Positions 25,210 through 33,609 of a stretch of DNA of 64,000 nt are shown here, in pieces. The position numbers and the translations under genes were made by a program. This stretch comes from Psychrobacillus sp. FSL K6-2836 (GTDB lineage Bacteria > Bacillota > Bacilli > Bacillales_A > Planococcaceae): positions 868,001-932,000 of the forward strand of contig NZ_JBBOOM010000001.1 in the NCBI RefSeq assembly GCF_038003085.1. The letters are read 5' to 3'. Under the pieces are notes generated by a model that worked only from the letters and a program-made list of their open reading frames with translations, was not told the DNA's origin and did no database searches. How positions within the stretch are numbered: position 1 is the stretch's first letter; each line of letters opens with the position of its first letter.

Positions 25210-25884
25210 TTATGTGCCCTCTCTTTCGTTTGTCGATTCACGGAGACTTGGATGAGAAAGTTCCTTATTTTCACTAAAGTATTTTTGTGCTTCTTGAATT
25301 TCCCCTCGAATTAGAGACATTTCTTCATCAAGACGAAATGCTGCTTCTGCTGCATATTGAAGTCTTTTTTTTATCTCTTCTGGGAAGATTCCTTTATATT
25401 TGTAATTCAATGAATGCTCAATGGATGCCCAGAAATTCATAGCTAATGTACGTATTTGTATTTCAGCAAGAATATTAATCTCCCCGTGAATTGTTTGAAC
25501 TGGATATTCAATAATCACATGGTAGGATCTATACCCACTTTGTTTTTTGTGTGAAATATAATCTCGCTCCTCGACGATTCTTATATCATTTCTATCACGT
25601 AATAATCCTACGACTGTTTCAATATCGTCTACAAATTGACACATCATTCGTAAGCCTGCAATATCAGGAATTTCCTGTGCCAACGTATCGGAAGGCTCAA
25701 ATACTATTCCTTTTTCTAGTGATTTATCATAAATACTTGCCAAAGGTTTGACACGACCTGTCACAAATTCTATAGGTGAATTTGTATTATCTCTCTCAAA
25801 CTGCGCTCGCATTCCTTTTAGTTTTACTTTTAACTCTGAAACTGCCTGCTTGTACGGCTCTAAAAAGCGATCCCATTGCCCCAT
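25210..25884 (-). CDS. relQ: Small alarmone synthetase RelQ/SasB (YjbM)
   Basis: Makes (p)ppGpp from ATP and GTP/GDP without a hydrolase domain; forms tetramers in known homologues. 224 residues. Synthetase landmarks: SPIEFVTGRVKPLASIYDK near residue 40, DIAGLRMMCQFVDD near 77, DYISHKKQSGYRSYHVII near 113, and EIQIRTLAMNFWASIEHSLNYKYKG near 142. The ATG at 25884 lies 8 bases after GGAGG; a GTG five codons upstream overlaps the ribosome site and is rejected. The C-terminus is Ser/Glu-rich and variable. First gene of the relQ-nadK-rluD operon. Confidence 0.95.
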   Translation of the reverse strand: MGQWDRFLEPYKQAVSELKVKLKGMRAQFERDNTNSPIEFVTGRVKPLASIYDKSLEKGIVFEPSDTLAQEIPDIAGLRMMCQFVDDIETVVGLLRDRNDIRIVEERDYISHKKQSGYRSYHVIIEYPVQTIHGEINILAEIQIRTLAMNFWASIEHSLNYKYKGIFPEEIKKRLQYAAEAAFRLDEEMSLIRGEIQEAQKYFSENKELSHPSLRESTNEREGT

Positions 25885-25916
25885 AAGCTTGACCTCCACT
25901 TCCCTTGACCTTAGTA

Positions 25917-26324
25917 CTATGCTTGTAAAATCTCTCTAAATGCCTCTTCCACTGCTTTGGAGAAATCAGCACCATAGTTGTCATTACCTTCAATATTGAA
26001 AATAAGCATGTCTAGCTCTTCTTTAAAGCCATGTAGAGTCAGCTCTTTTTCACCAATTTGCAACAATGGGTCTTCTACCGCTTTTAAAGTATTGACGAGC
26101 AATGGCCAAACCTCTTGACCAAACTTTAAATAATGATAACCAGTCTCATCCTCTAATAAGTAGATAAAAGCAATTGAATCCGAATCAGTAATCATTTGAC
26201 CAGCCGGTTTTATATGATGATTGTTAGGTAATACCTCTAGTGTAAAACGTATATCATTTTCTAATTGAATACCACTATGCACATTATAAGTAATAGGCAA
26301 AATAAATCGTTCCTTTCTGTCCAT
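25917..26324 (-). CDS. UPF0738 family protein (YjbL-like)
   Basis: 135-residue soluble protein with no catalytic motif I can identify. The family pattern is recognisable: ITDSDSIAFIYLLED near residue 44, WPLLVNTLKAVEDPL near 73, LTLHGFKEELDMLIFNIEGNDNYG near 95, and a C-terminal FSKAVEEAFREIL. No signal peptide or membrane segment. Position next to relQ and divergent from yjbK equals that of yjbL in B. subtilis. It lies 32 bases upstream of relQ and may share its transcript. Function unknown. Confidence 0.82.
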   Translation of the reverse strand: MDRKERFILPITYNVHSGIQLENDIRFTLEVLPNNHHIKPAGQMITDSDSIAFIYLLEDETGYHYLKFGQEVWPLLVNTLKAVEDPLLQIGEKELTLHGFKEELDMLIFNIEGNDNYGADFSKAVEEAFREILQA

Positions 26325-26397
26325 TCTTCCACTATTTTAACATATTGAAACTCGTTGAAAAGCGCTATAATAGAAATAATAGGAAAGGTCGTGTATT

Positions 26398-26973
26398 ATG
26401 CAAATCGAAAAAGAAATAGAGTTTAAAAATTTATTAACAAAGCAAGAATTTGAGCTTTTAGTATCCTTTTTTCAAGTAGATCAAAAGGACTTTCGCTCCC
26501 AAACAAATTACTACTTTGACACGCAAGATAACTTTTTTAAGGACAATGGGATGGGATTCCGTCTACGCGTATTAAGAGATCAAAATGAGCTTACGCTTAA
26601 ACAGCCGATTGAAAAACATGTAATGGAAGAGAATACAGTACATGTGTCTGATCAAGAAAGGGACGCTATTATCAACCAAACCGCTTTTCCTTCTATTCCC
26701 TTTCTTGAGCAATTTAATCTTCTTTCTCCTTTAAAATGCATCGGTATCCTGCAAACAAATCGTGTACAGATACCTTTTAAAAGTGGAACGTTATTTTTAG
26801 ATCATTCCATTTATAGTCAAATAGAGGATTTTGAGATAGAATATGAGAGTAGTGATGTAAAATATGGAGAAAAAGTGTTTAATGATTTGTTAGTTTCACA
26901 TAATATCCCTATTCGACACACAGATAAAAAAATTGCTCGCCTTGTGAAATATAACAACAAGTTGAAAGGTTGA
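26398..26973 (+). CDS. yjbK: CYTH-domain protein YjbK (triphosphate tunnel metalloenzyme-like)
   Basis: 191 residues. The N-terminal EIEFKNLL is the ExExK metal/triphosphate signature of the CYTH fold. Further tunnel residues are in FYFDTQDNFF-like YYFDT, GMGFRLRVLR, LTLKQP, and EIEYES near the C-terminus. Family members hydrolyse inorganic triphosphate or act on other phosphorylated compounds; the substrate of the YjbK group is unsettled. Shine-Dalgarno GGAAAGG. Divergent from the UPF0738/relQ group with 73 bases between starts, and it overlaps or abuts the lytic transglycosylase gene, so the two are cotranscribed. Confidence 0.9.
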   Translation: MQIEKEIEFKNLLTKQEFELLVSFFQVDQKDFRSQTNYYFDTQDNFFKDNGMGFRLRVLRDQNELTLKQPIEKHVMEENTVHVSDQERDAIINQTAFPSIPFLEQFNLLSPLKCIGILQTNRVQIPFKSGTLFLDHSIYSQIEDFEIEYESSDVKYGEKVFNDLLVSHNIPIRHTDKKIARLVKYNNKLKG

Positions 26974-26978
26974 TCCCT

Positions 26979-27635
26979 TTGGATATTCAAGCCCTCAAAG
27001 TTTTAATGGACATAAATGCAATGCAATCATTAGGAAGTGTGCAAAGCTCTCAAACAAACTCTTCCACTTCTTCCATGTTTTCAGATATGTTAGGACAAGT
27101 TTTACAAGCAAGTACTGGAGACTTGGCCACTGAAAATATAACTTCTTTACTATATAGTGGCGACACTCCTGTATTTGTACCATCATATTTAAACTCCGAG
27201 CAGAGTAGCTTAACGGAAGCTATCTCTTCTTATTCATCATCTACTTCTACAAATAATAAGACAGATTTTGATGAAATTATTAGGAAAGCCGCAGTAACGT
27301 ACAACGTTCCAGAAAAGCTTATTTCTTCCATCATCAAACAAGAATCTAATTTCAACCCATTAGCTACTAGTTCTGCTGGAGCATCCGGACTAATGCAATT
27401 AATGCCTGGCACCGCTAAGTATTTAGGTGTTACTAATTCGTTAGACCCTGAACAAAATATAATGGGCGGAGCAAAATATATAAGCCAGATGCTTTCCCAA
27501 TTTGACGGTAATATTGAAACAGCTCTTGCTGCATACAACGCCGGACCTGGTGCAGTAAAAAAATATGATGGTATCCCACCATATAAAGAAACACAAAATT
27601 ACGTACAAAAAGTGATGAATTACTTCCAAGCATAA
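26979..27635 (+). CDS. Lytic transglycosylase, SLT domain (YjbJ/CwlQ-like)
   Basis: Cleaves peptidoglycan glycan strands. 218 residues. A Ser/Thr/Gln-rich N-terminal region without a classical signal peptide is followed by the SLT domain from about residue 90: SSIIKQESNFNPLA with the catalytic Glu, ASGLMQLMPGTAKYLG, GGAKYISQML and ALAAYNAGPGAVKKY. The B. subtilis homologue (CwlQ) is reported to be bifunctional. Start: TTG at 26979 with AAAGG 8 bases upstream is preferred to the TTG at 26970, which overlaps the yjbK stop. Lack of a signal sequence is notable for a wall enzyme. Followed directly by a repeat element that supplies the terminator. Confidence 0.87.
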   Translation: MDIQALKVLMDINAMQSLGSVQSSQTNSSTSSMFSDMLGQVLQASTGDLATENITSLLYSGDTPVFVPSYLNSEQSSLTEAISSYSSSTSTNNKTDFDEIIRKAAVTYNVPEKLISSIIKQESNFNPLATSSAGASGLMQLMPGTAKYLGVTNSLDPEQNIMGGAKYISQMLSQFDGNIETALAAYNAGPGAVKKYDGIPPYKETQNYVQKVMNYFQA

Positions 27636-27647
27636 CCATTACGGACA

Positions 27648-27891
27648 AGGCTGGGACAGAACCCCAAAACAGCATTTTTCTCTGTGAGAAAAATGCTGTT
27701 TTTTTGCTGTGTACAAAATTGATTCCCATTCCAAGGACGCTTTCCACGGGCGTGGCCTGAGCCTGTAGTCTCAGGCGTCACGCTATTCCCGTAGGAGTCG
27801 CCCCTCCATTTCAATCAATTTTGTTAAATATCCATTATTTGGTAAAGGCTTCTCCTTATCCAATAAAATTTCTACTTCTGTCCCAGCCTCG
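27648..27891 (+). repeat. Dispersed intergenic repeat family 2, complete copy
   Basis: 244-base element bounded by perfect 13-bp inverted ends, GGCTGGGACAGAA (27649-27661) and TTCTGTCCCAGCC (27876-27888), the latter followed by TCGTTTTTTT. Inside come a strong terminator hairpin, then smaller stems (CGGGCGTGGCCTG..., GCCTGTAGTCTCAGGC, GGAGTCGCCCCTCC). The first ~160 bases are repeated almost identically, in reverse orientation, at 37301-37463. It begins 12 bases after the yjbJ stop. No transposase frame. Confidence 0.8.
27666..27705 (+). terminator. Terminator within repeat family 2, serving yjbK-yjbJ
   Basis: Perfect 17-bp stem AAAACAGCATTTTTCTC/GAGAAAAATGCTGTTTT with a 4-base loop and T-rich tail, about 30 bases after the yjbJ stop. 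Confidence 0.9.
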
Positions 27892-28352
27892 TTTTTTTAG
27901 TGTAACTTCTATTAACTGATACCTCTTTTTTTCTTTTCAAGCGGATGCTGAAATAATAGAAAGCCTGCGATGACGCATGTACAGGAAGAAAATCCATGTT
28001 TATAACGATTTACTTTTTTTGATAGGTTAGTTGCTTGCACTAAATTAGCATTTATTTTCATTACTTTACAACTTACTTGAGCTCGCATTTTATTTACTTG
28101 CGTTAAAAAGAGGGTTTTTCTTGCTGACAAGGAAATTTTTCCATTCTTTGCTGCTTTACTTTCCTTTAAAAATGTAAAATAATATTCTTGTAACAACAAA
28201 TCATACTTAGAAGTATGATTTTTATAAGGATTTGTAAACGTTGTCGATGCTAGCAAAGTGCTTATGCTTTTCTATGAGATAATCTAATTGTTTGAGATAT
28301 TTGGGTTTCGTTGATAGAATAAGTATAGTGCTAGAGCAAAGGGGTAAAGAAA
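27892..28352. other. Intergenic stretch between repeat and haemoglobin gene
   Basis: No supported gene. A perfect palindrome AAATCATACTT-AG-AAGTATGATTT at about 28198-28221 could be a bidirectional terminator or operator. A minus-strand open frame here (27912-28256) has a TTG start, no ribosome site and runs through that palindrome, so it is not called. Confidence 0.45.
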
Positions 28353-28751
28353 ATGACACAAAAGCCAATACTTCCTTACGATGAAATTGGAGCAGAAAAA
28401 CTACATCTGCTTGTCGATACGTTTTATGGCAATGTAGCAAAGCATCCGCTGCTTATACCGATTTTTCCAAATGATTTATCGGAAACAGCTAGAAAACAAA
28501 AACAGTTTCTAACTCAATATTTAGGTGGACCTAATTTATATACAGAAGAACACGGACATCCGATGATGAAAATGCGTCATAACCCATTTCCGATAACTCC
28601 AGAACGAGCACAAGCTTGGCTCTCCTGCATGAGAGATGCTATGGATAAGGTAGGATTAGAAGGCAAGATTCGCGATACATTTTATAGACGACTAGAGCTT
28701 ACAGCAAACCACATGGTCAATCAAATGAGTCATGAGGAGGAAGAAATGTGA
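28353..28751 (+). CDS. yjbI: Truncated haemoglobin, group II (YjbI)
   Basis: Haem protein of 132 residues with the two-on-two globin fold; group II members handle oxygen, NO or peroxide chemistry. Landmarks: B-helix FYGNVAKHPLLIPIFP, QKQFLTQYLGGPNLYTE, and the proximal histidine in MRHNPFPIT near residue 74, with Trp in AQAWLSCM, the G8 Trp typical of group II. Good ribosome site AAAGGGG. The stop overlaps the GTG of spxH (ATGTGA). The same pair is adjacent in B. subtilis (yjbI-yjbH), where YjbI supports YjbH solubility under oxidative stress. Confidence 0.93.
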   Translation: MTQKPILPYDEIGAEKLHLLVDTFYGNVAKHPLLIPIFPNDLSETARKQKQFLTQYLGGPNLYTEEHGHPMMKMRHNPFPITPERAQAWLSCMRDAMDKVGLEGKIRDTFYRRLELTANHMVNQMSHEEEEM

Positions 28752-29563
28752 CAAGAATACAAATTCCGTCTGAGACGTTCACATCCCCATTACTAAACAA
28801 GCCGCTTGAAATGTACGTTTTTTTGGACCCATTATGTCCAACTTGTTGGGATATGCAACCTACCCTTCGGAAATTGCAAGTAGAGTACGGACAGTATTTT
28901 ACTGTACGCACTGTACTTAGTACTCAATTGAATAATTTGAATACAGTTTGTAACTTTCCCAATGCCAATTTGAGTAGTGAATCATTTAATATTTCCAAAG
29001 TAGAACATTCCGTTTTCCCTTCTATCGCTGTGAAAGCTGCAGAATTTCAAGGAAAGAAAGCTGCTTTACGTTTTTTTATAAAAATTCAAGAGTACTTGTT
29101 TTTGAAAACTAAAAACGTTACATCCTTTTCCATATTACAGGAGATAGCAGAAGAAGTTAGACTTGATGTGGATGAATTTACACGTGATTTTCTTTCTAAT
29201 GAATGTGCTAGGTCCTTCCAAAGCGATTTATCCATTACTTGTGAAATGGAAGTGGACTCTTTTCCAAGCATCGTATTCTTCAATGAAAATATTGAAGATG
29301 AAGGTATAAAAGTAGCTGGAAATTATCCTTACGAGATATATGTACAAATCCTTCAAGAAATGCTATACGAGAAGCCAGAAATTCAAGATCCTCCATCACT
29401 GGAAAAACTTTTTGATCGATTCCATTCTTTAACTACAAATGAAATTGCAAGCTATTATAATATTTCTGATCAATTAGCGGAACGTGAACTTAAAAAGCTT
29501 CTATTATTGCAAAAAGTTGAAAGACTTCTCTTACCAAACACCGTATTATGGCGATTAAAATAA
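28748..29563 (+). CDS. spxH: ClpXP adaptor SpxH (YjbH), DsbA-like
   Basis: Adaptor that delivers the transcription factor Spx to ClpXP for degradation. 271 residues. The N-terminal thioredoxin-like domain carries the redox pair in DPLCPTCWDMQP (near residue 30); the C-terminal half has SFPSIVFFN and a helical end (EIASYYNISDQLAERELKKL). The start codon is GTG at 28748, overlapping the haemoglobin stop, with GAGGAGGAAG upstream. Its substrate gene spxA is 5 kb away on the other strand. Followed by a strong terminator. Confidence 0.93.
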   Translation: MTRIQIPSETFTSPLLNKPLEMYVFLDPLCPTCWDMQPTLRKLQVEYGQYFTVRTVLSTQLNNLNTVCNFPNANLSSESFNISKVEHSVFPSIAVKAAEFQGKKAALRFFIKIQEYLFLKTKNVTSFSILQEIAEEVRLDVDEFTRDFLSNECARSFQSDLSITCEMEVDSFPSIVFFNENIEDEGIKVAGNYPYEIYVQILQEMLYEKPEIQDPPSLEKLFDRFHSLTTNEIASYYNISDQLAERELKKLLLLQKVERLLLPNTVLWRLK

Positions 29564-29568
29564 ATAAA

Positions 29569-29606
29569 CAGCAGCCTATCTAAAAAAAGATAGGCTGCTA
29601 TTTTTC
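29569..29606 (+). terminator. Rho-independent terminator of yjbI-spxH
   Basis: Perfect 11-bp stem AGCAGCCTATC/GATAGGCTGCT, loop TAAAAAAA, followed by ATTTTT, 6 bases after the spxH stop. Confidence 0.92.
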
Positions 29607-29643
29607 AAATTATAGTTAAGACTTCATATTATGTAAAAAAACA

Positions 29644-29687
29644 GAAAATGCCCATTTCCTCCTACCGAGGAAAGGGCATTTTCATTT
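29644..29687 (+). terminator. Second terminator-like hairpin after spxH
   Basis: Stem GAAAATGCCC + TTTCCTC paired with GAGGAAA + GGGCATTTTC, one bulged base and a 5-base loop. A T-rich flank is present on both strands, so it may be bidirectional. Confidence 0.6.
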
Positions 29688-29705
29688 ACAAAGGGGATGG
29701 GAGAA

Positions 29706-29768
29706 ATGTTCACGTTCAAACAAAGGGGTGTATGTTTTCTTGTGATTTATTTCACACTCTTACTTTAA
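29706..29768 (+). CDS. Possible 20-residue hydrophobic peptide gene
   Basis: Short frame MFTFKQRGVCFLVIYFTLLL preceded by GGGGATGGGAG 3-5 bases before the ATG. The peptide has two basic residues, then a hydrophobic stretch, like a minimal membrane peptide. It sits alone between two terminator hairpins and a repeat. I do not recognise a family, and such short frames arise by chance, so this is tentative. Confidence 0.25.
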   Translation: MFTFKQRGVCFLVIYFTLLL

Positions 29769-29864
29769 CACGTCATTTTATATAATACAATATATTAGCT
29801 CCTCTTTTCACAAATTCGTCATACATCATAGGACGTCCTACCTCCTATTTCCTACTCTTGGAAA

Positions 29865-29960
29865 GATACGTGAGCTCTGCTGAGGGCTTATCTCTCATCC
29901 CCATGGAAAAGCATCAGTCTGAAACGAAAATAAGCAGTATTATTGGTTACATCCCATTCT
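29865..29960. repeat. Degenerate copy of repeat family 2 type
   Basis: Contains GATACGTGAGCTCTGC and GAAAAGCATCAGTCTGAAAC followed by AAAATAAGCAGTATT, paralleling the degenerate copy at 1225-1330. The flanks hold no gene. Confidence 0.4.
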
Positions 29961-30023
29961 TCCAAATACCAGGAAAAATAGAATTATTAGAATGGTAAAC
30001 CTATTACATTGTGATGTTTTTAA

Positions 30024-30450
30024 GAAAAACCAGACAAAAGACATGCCCGGTCCGTTAAGGTCAAAAACCTGTTTCTATCGTTTTCGAAGTGCTTTGGTCA
30101 GGCGTTTTGCTATAGGATTACCGATTGATTTTTGAGTGGCTGGTCGTGACTGACGTCTCGACTAGCCACTCTTTTTTCGGTAATTTTATGGCTTTTACCT
30201 GTCCGTCGCCCTCCTACAACTCTTAGAAATAGGTAAGTGCGTTTTTGGATAACTAGAGATAAAGATACTAACTATTCCTATTGCAAGCTCTCGAAGATGC
30301 AATTTCGCTCGCTATTTCGCTACTTTATTCAGTGAACACTTACTATTTCTTTTTATTTCCACTAATAAGAAGGAAATCTACTTTCTTTATCTTTCATGAC
30401 AAAGTCCCATGAACCAAGTGTTCACGGGACTTTTTTATATACTTATTCTT
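30024..30450 (+). repeat. Dispersed intergenic repeat family 1, long copy B
   Basis: Aligns over about 360 bases with copy C at 36722-37083: AAGAAAAACCAGACAAAAG at the start, GTTTCTATCGTTTTCGAAG, GTAATTTTATGGC, GTTTTTGGATAACTAGAG, AAGCTCTCGAAGATGCAAT and ATTTCCACTA. A hairpin at 30134-30171 has arms GAGTGGCTGGTCG/CGACTAGCCACTC. The end (about 30404-30436) forms a second hairpin, AAGTCCCATGAAC/GTTCACGGGACTT, followed by T5, a terminator-like end on the plus strand. No open frame of note. Confidence 0.75.
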
Positions 30451-30482
30451 AAAAAAAGCCCGGCCATATAGCCAGGCTTTTC
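30451..30482 (-). terminator. Rho-independent terminator of pepF
   Basis: Minus-strand stem AAGCCTGGC/GCCGGGCTT type with loop TATATG, followed by T7; it begins 2 bases after the pepF stop. Confidence 0.9.
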
Positions 30483-30483
30483 G

Positions 30484-32304
30484 TTATTCTCCTAAAAGTA
30501 ATTGCTCTAATTCATTTAGCTTTTCTTCAAAAACGCGACATGCTTCTTCGATAGGAGCAGCAGTATTCATATCTACTCCCGCTTTTTTCAATACTTCAAT
30601 TGGGTAATCCGAACAACCTGCTTTTAGGAACTCATTAATATAACGATCCACAGCCGGTTTACCTTCTGTTAGAATTTGATTGCTAAGGGCAGTTGCTGCG
30701 CTTAAACCAGTCGCATATTGGTATACATAGTAGTTGTAATAGAAATGGGGAATTCTCGCCCATTCCAATCCAATTTGTTCATCAATAACAATTTCATCGC
30801 CAAAGTATTTTTGATTCAACTTATAATATTCTTCCGTTAGCTTATCAGCGGTTAATGCTTCCCCATTTTGATCTAATTGGTGAATAATATGCTCAAATTC
30901 CGCAAACATAGTTTGACGGAAAACAGTTCCACGGAAGCCCTCTAGCCAATGATTTAATAAGTAAATACGTTTCTTAGGGTCGTCAATTGTTTTCAGTAAG
31001 TAATCGTTTAGTAATGCTTCATTGCAAGTCGAAGCCACCTCTGCCACAAAAATGGAATAATCTCCGTAAACATAAGGTTGATTTGCTCTAGTATAGTAAC
31101 TATGAATACTATGCCCAAATTCATGTGCCAATGTAAAAAGATTATTTACGTTATTTTGCCAGTTCATCAGTATATATGGGTTCGTACCATATGTTCCTGA
31201 CGAATAAGCACCAGATCGTTTACCTTTCGTCTCCACTACATCAACCCAGCGATTTTCAAGCCCCTGCTTGACGATAGACACATATTCTTCACCTAATGGC
31301 TCGAAGCTCTTAATCATTGCGTCACAGGCCTCTTCATACGTGTATTCCATATTCAACTCTTTCACTAATGGCGTATAAAGATCCCACATATGCAATTCAT
31401 CTAAGCCTAACACTTTTTTACGCAGAGCCACATATCGATGAAGTAAATGGACGTTTTTATTGATTGTATTTACTAAATTGTCATATACACTTTCAGGAAT
31501 ATGATTGTTAGACATTGCTGCTTCACGCGCGGATTCATAGTTTCGAATTTTCGCGTTGACATTGTCTCCTTTAATATTCCCTGTTAGAGTTGATGCAAAT
31601 GTGTTACGGAATTTACCATACGTATCATATATTGCTTTAAATGCATCCTCACGCACACGTGGATCCTCACTTTCTAAGAAACGTGAATATCTACCATGTG
31701 TTAGTTGCACCTCATTGCCATCTTCATCTTTAATAGATGGGAACTCTAAATCTGCATTATTTAATTTGCCAAATGTGTCTGCTGAGGCTCCAGCAACCTC
31801 CGATAATTGTGCTAGTAATGCTTCTTGTTCTTTTGGAAGCACATGGGGACGCTCTTTATTGACCTCTTCAAGTAGTTGTCTGTAAACTTGTAGTCCTTTA
31901 TTCTCTACTAAGTAACTGGCAATTACAGACTCATCTAGCGAAAGAATCTCTGGAACTAAGAAAGATAATACGGTGGAAACTTTCACATATAATGATTTTA
32001 TCCGGCTATCCATAGCCTGGTACGTGCTATTAGCTGTATCTTGGTCAGTGCGCATATGTGCAAACGTATACAGTTTACGTAATCTGGAAGTAATTTCATC
32101 ACGATAAGTCAACACTTCCAGTAAAGCGTTTGCTCCACCACTGATTGTTCCTTGATAAGAATTTGCTTTCTCTGACAACGCTGCAACCTCTTGGTATTCT
32201 ATTTCCCATTCATCATTAGAGGCGAAAATATCTTCTAATTTCCATGTTAAGTTTTCTTCTACTTCATCACGTGTCAATATTTTGTTCTTTGTATCTGTAG
32301 TCAA
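30484..32304 (-). CDS. pepF: Oligoendopeptidase F
   Basis: Cytosolic zinc metallopeptidase (family M3B) that cuts peptides of about 7-17 residues. 606 residues, normal length. The zinc site is LAHEFGHSIHSYY (HExxH with the third ligand Glu in VAEVASTCNE). The N-terminal helical region (about 1-110, WKLEDIFASNDEWE) and C-terminal ARIPHFYYNYYVYQYATG are typical. The start appears to be TTG at 32304, after GAGGGGGAA at 7 bases. It lies next to coiA as in B. subtilis (yjbG-yjbF) and likely processes peptides brought in by the nearby Opp/App systems; that link is inference. Confidence 0.95.
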   Translation of the reverse strand: MTTDTKNKILTRDEVEENLTWKLEDIFASNDEWEIEYQEVAALSEKANSYQGTISGGANALLEVLTYRDEITSRLRKLYTFAHMRTDQDTANSTYQAMDSRIKSLYVKVSTVLSFLVPEILSLDESVIASYLVENKGLQVYRQLLEEVNKERPHVLPKEQEALLAQLSEVAGASADTFGKLNNADLEFPSIKDEDGNEVQLTHGRYSRFLESEDPRVREDAFKAIYDTYGKFRNTFASTLTGNIKGDNVNAKIRNYESAREAAMSNNHIPESVYDNLVNTINKNVHLLHRYVALRKKVLGLDELHMWDLYTPLVKELNMEYTYEEACDAMIKSFEPLGEEYVSIVKQGLENRWVDVVETKGKRSGAYSSGTYGTNPYILMNWQNNVNNLFTLAHEFGHSIHSYYTRANQPYVYGDYSIFVAEVASTCNEALLNDYLLKTIDDPKKRIYLLNHWLEGFRGTVFRQTMFAEFEHIIHQLDQNGEALTADKLTEEYYKLNQKYFGDEIVIDEQIGLEWARIPHFYYNYYVYQYATGLSAATALSNQILTEGKPAVDRYINEFLKAGCSDYPIEVLKKAGVDMNTAAPIEEACRVFEEKLNELEQLLLGE

Positions 32305-32366
32305 ACTAGGTTCCCCCTCTTATTGTTTCGAATTTCGAATCACTTACTATTTTCTCAATTTTCAAA

Positions 32367-33518
32367 TCAATTTGCAAGGAATTCACTGTACAGCAATTGC
32401 TCCATCAAAAAATAATTTATTTTACTTGCGTATATTACTTTATCTGATGAAATTAGACAGCGTTGCAATAAATAAAGATAGGATTCTACTGCTTTTAAAT
32501 GTTCAGCTGAAGGATTGGTAGTTAGTTTTCTATATAACAAAAATGTTTCGCAATGTTGGGATTCAGCTTGTTGAAGAGATAGTCCCTGTTTATGCAAATA
32601 ATCAATAAACTGAATTTGCCATTCGATAGCATGTACAGAAAAAATAGAAGCTTGCTTGGTCGGAATACCTATAAATAAAGGAATTTTTTTTGGATGAATT
32701 CTCCATCGATAACATATTTGCAGAAATGGCGATTGAATTCCTTTTCTATTAAAAAAGTACAGATTGTCTAACTGTTTGAAACGATGATGCTTATATATGG
32801 TGAAATACTTTTGAAATTCTTCCCAGGAGTTTCTTTTGATAATTGCGAAAGGCCAAGACTGCCTTTCAATAGAAAGCTTTTTGACCTTTACTATATAATT
32901 ATTTGCCTTTATATGCATTGGATTTGAAATATAATGAAAATATTTAGATTGAGGGCAGTAAGTGAGTAGTATTTTCCCATTTGGGGTTGTGTAAAAAAAT
33001 TGCTGTCGATATGCGGAGAACTGCATAGGCCCTATCTCTTGGAGCGGGAAATCAGAAATTGTCGGTGTTCGTAATATCCAAATCGGAAATATCTGGTTTT
33101 CTATATAGCCTGCTGTTCGCTGCTGAATTACAGTAGCTGATATTTGGCTACACTGAAATTCTATTGCAATAGGATAGGGTTCACTTCGGACAAATAGATC
33201 CGGTCTTTGATGAAGGGAGGGAAGATAGGCTTCCAGTTGGACTGGTGAAGAATGATTTTGCAAAAATTCATATAAATGCAATTTTCCTTTTAAATGGTCT
33301 TCACTTTCACCTTCCGAAAAAGTCTGAGTACAAGAAGCATTACGAGTATGAGCGAAATGCGGGGTTTTTATTATACCGTTTTTTAATATGACTTGTTCAT
33401 TACATTGTATGCAGGAGAATTTGCTGCTGGATTTTATTTCGTCTAATAAGGTTTTTGGATGTTGTGCAGGTATTATAATTTCTCCATCTGCTGTTACTGC
33501 TGATAATATTTGTATCAC
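32367..33518 (-). CDS. coiA: Competence protein CoiA
   Basis: Competence-induced protein needed for recombination of incoming single-stranded DNA in streptococci and conserved in bacilli. 383 residues. An N-terminal zinc ribbon-like CxxC (FSCIQCNEQ) with HFAHTRNASC is followed by a PD-(D/E)xK nuclease-like core: RPDLFVRSEPYPIAIEFQCSQIS, with Asp, Glu and Gln in place. The coordinates use GTG at 33518, the only standard start in the region, but this GTG is part of the Shine-Dalgarno AAGGAGGTGA itself. The correctly spaced codon is an ATA at 33509-33507, and the usual CoiA N-terminus aligns there. Upstream of pepF and downstream of mecA on the same strand. Confidence 0.9.
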   Translation of the reverse strand: MIQILSAVTADGEIIIPAQHPKTLLDEIKSSSKFSCIQCNEQVILKNGIIKTPHFAHTRNASCTQTFSEGESEDHLKGKLHLYEFLQNHSSPVQLEAYLPSLHQRPDLFVRSEPYPIAIEFQCSQISATVIQQRTAGYIENQIFPIWILRTPTISDFPLQEIGPMQFSAYRQQFFYTTPNGKILLTYCPQSKYFHYISNPMHIKANNYIVKVKKLSIERQSWPFAIIKRNSWEEFQKYFTIYKHHRFKQLDNLYFFNRKGIQSPFLQICYRWRIHPKKIPLFIGIPTKQASIFSVHAIEWQIQFIDYLHKQGLSLQQAESQHCETFLLYRKLTTNPSAEHLKAVESYLYLLQRCLISSDKVIYASKINYFLMEQLLYSEFLAN

Positions 33519-33581
33519 CTCCTTCTACTAATATACAAATTTTCTGAAAATAAAGCAACATCTTAGATTGTTATCTGAAAT

Positions 33582-33609
33582 AAAAAAAACCTTCTATAAA
33601 TAGAAGGTT
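33582..33609 (-). terminator. Rho-independent terminator of mecA
   Basis: Minus-strand stem AACCTTCTA/TAGAAGGTT with a 3-4 base loop and T8, immediately after the mecA stop codon. Confidence 0.9.

Noticed and set aside
27912-28256. 114-codon minus-strand frame
   Set aside because: TTG start without ribosome site, runs through a perfect palindrome, no recognisable family.
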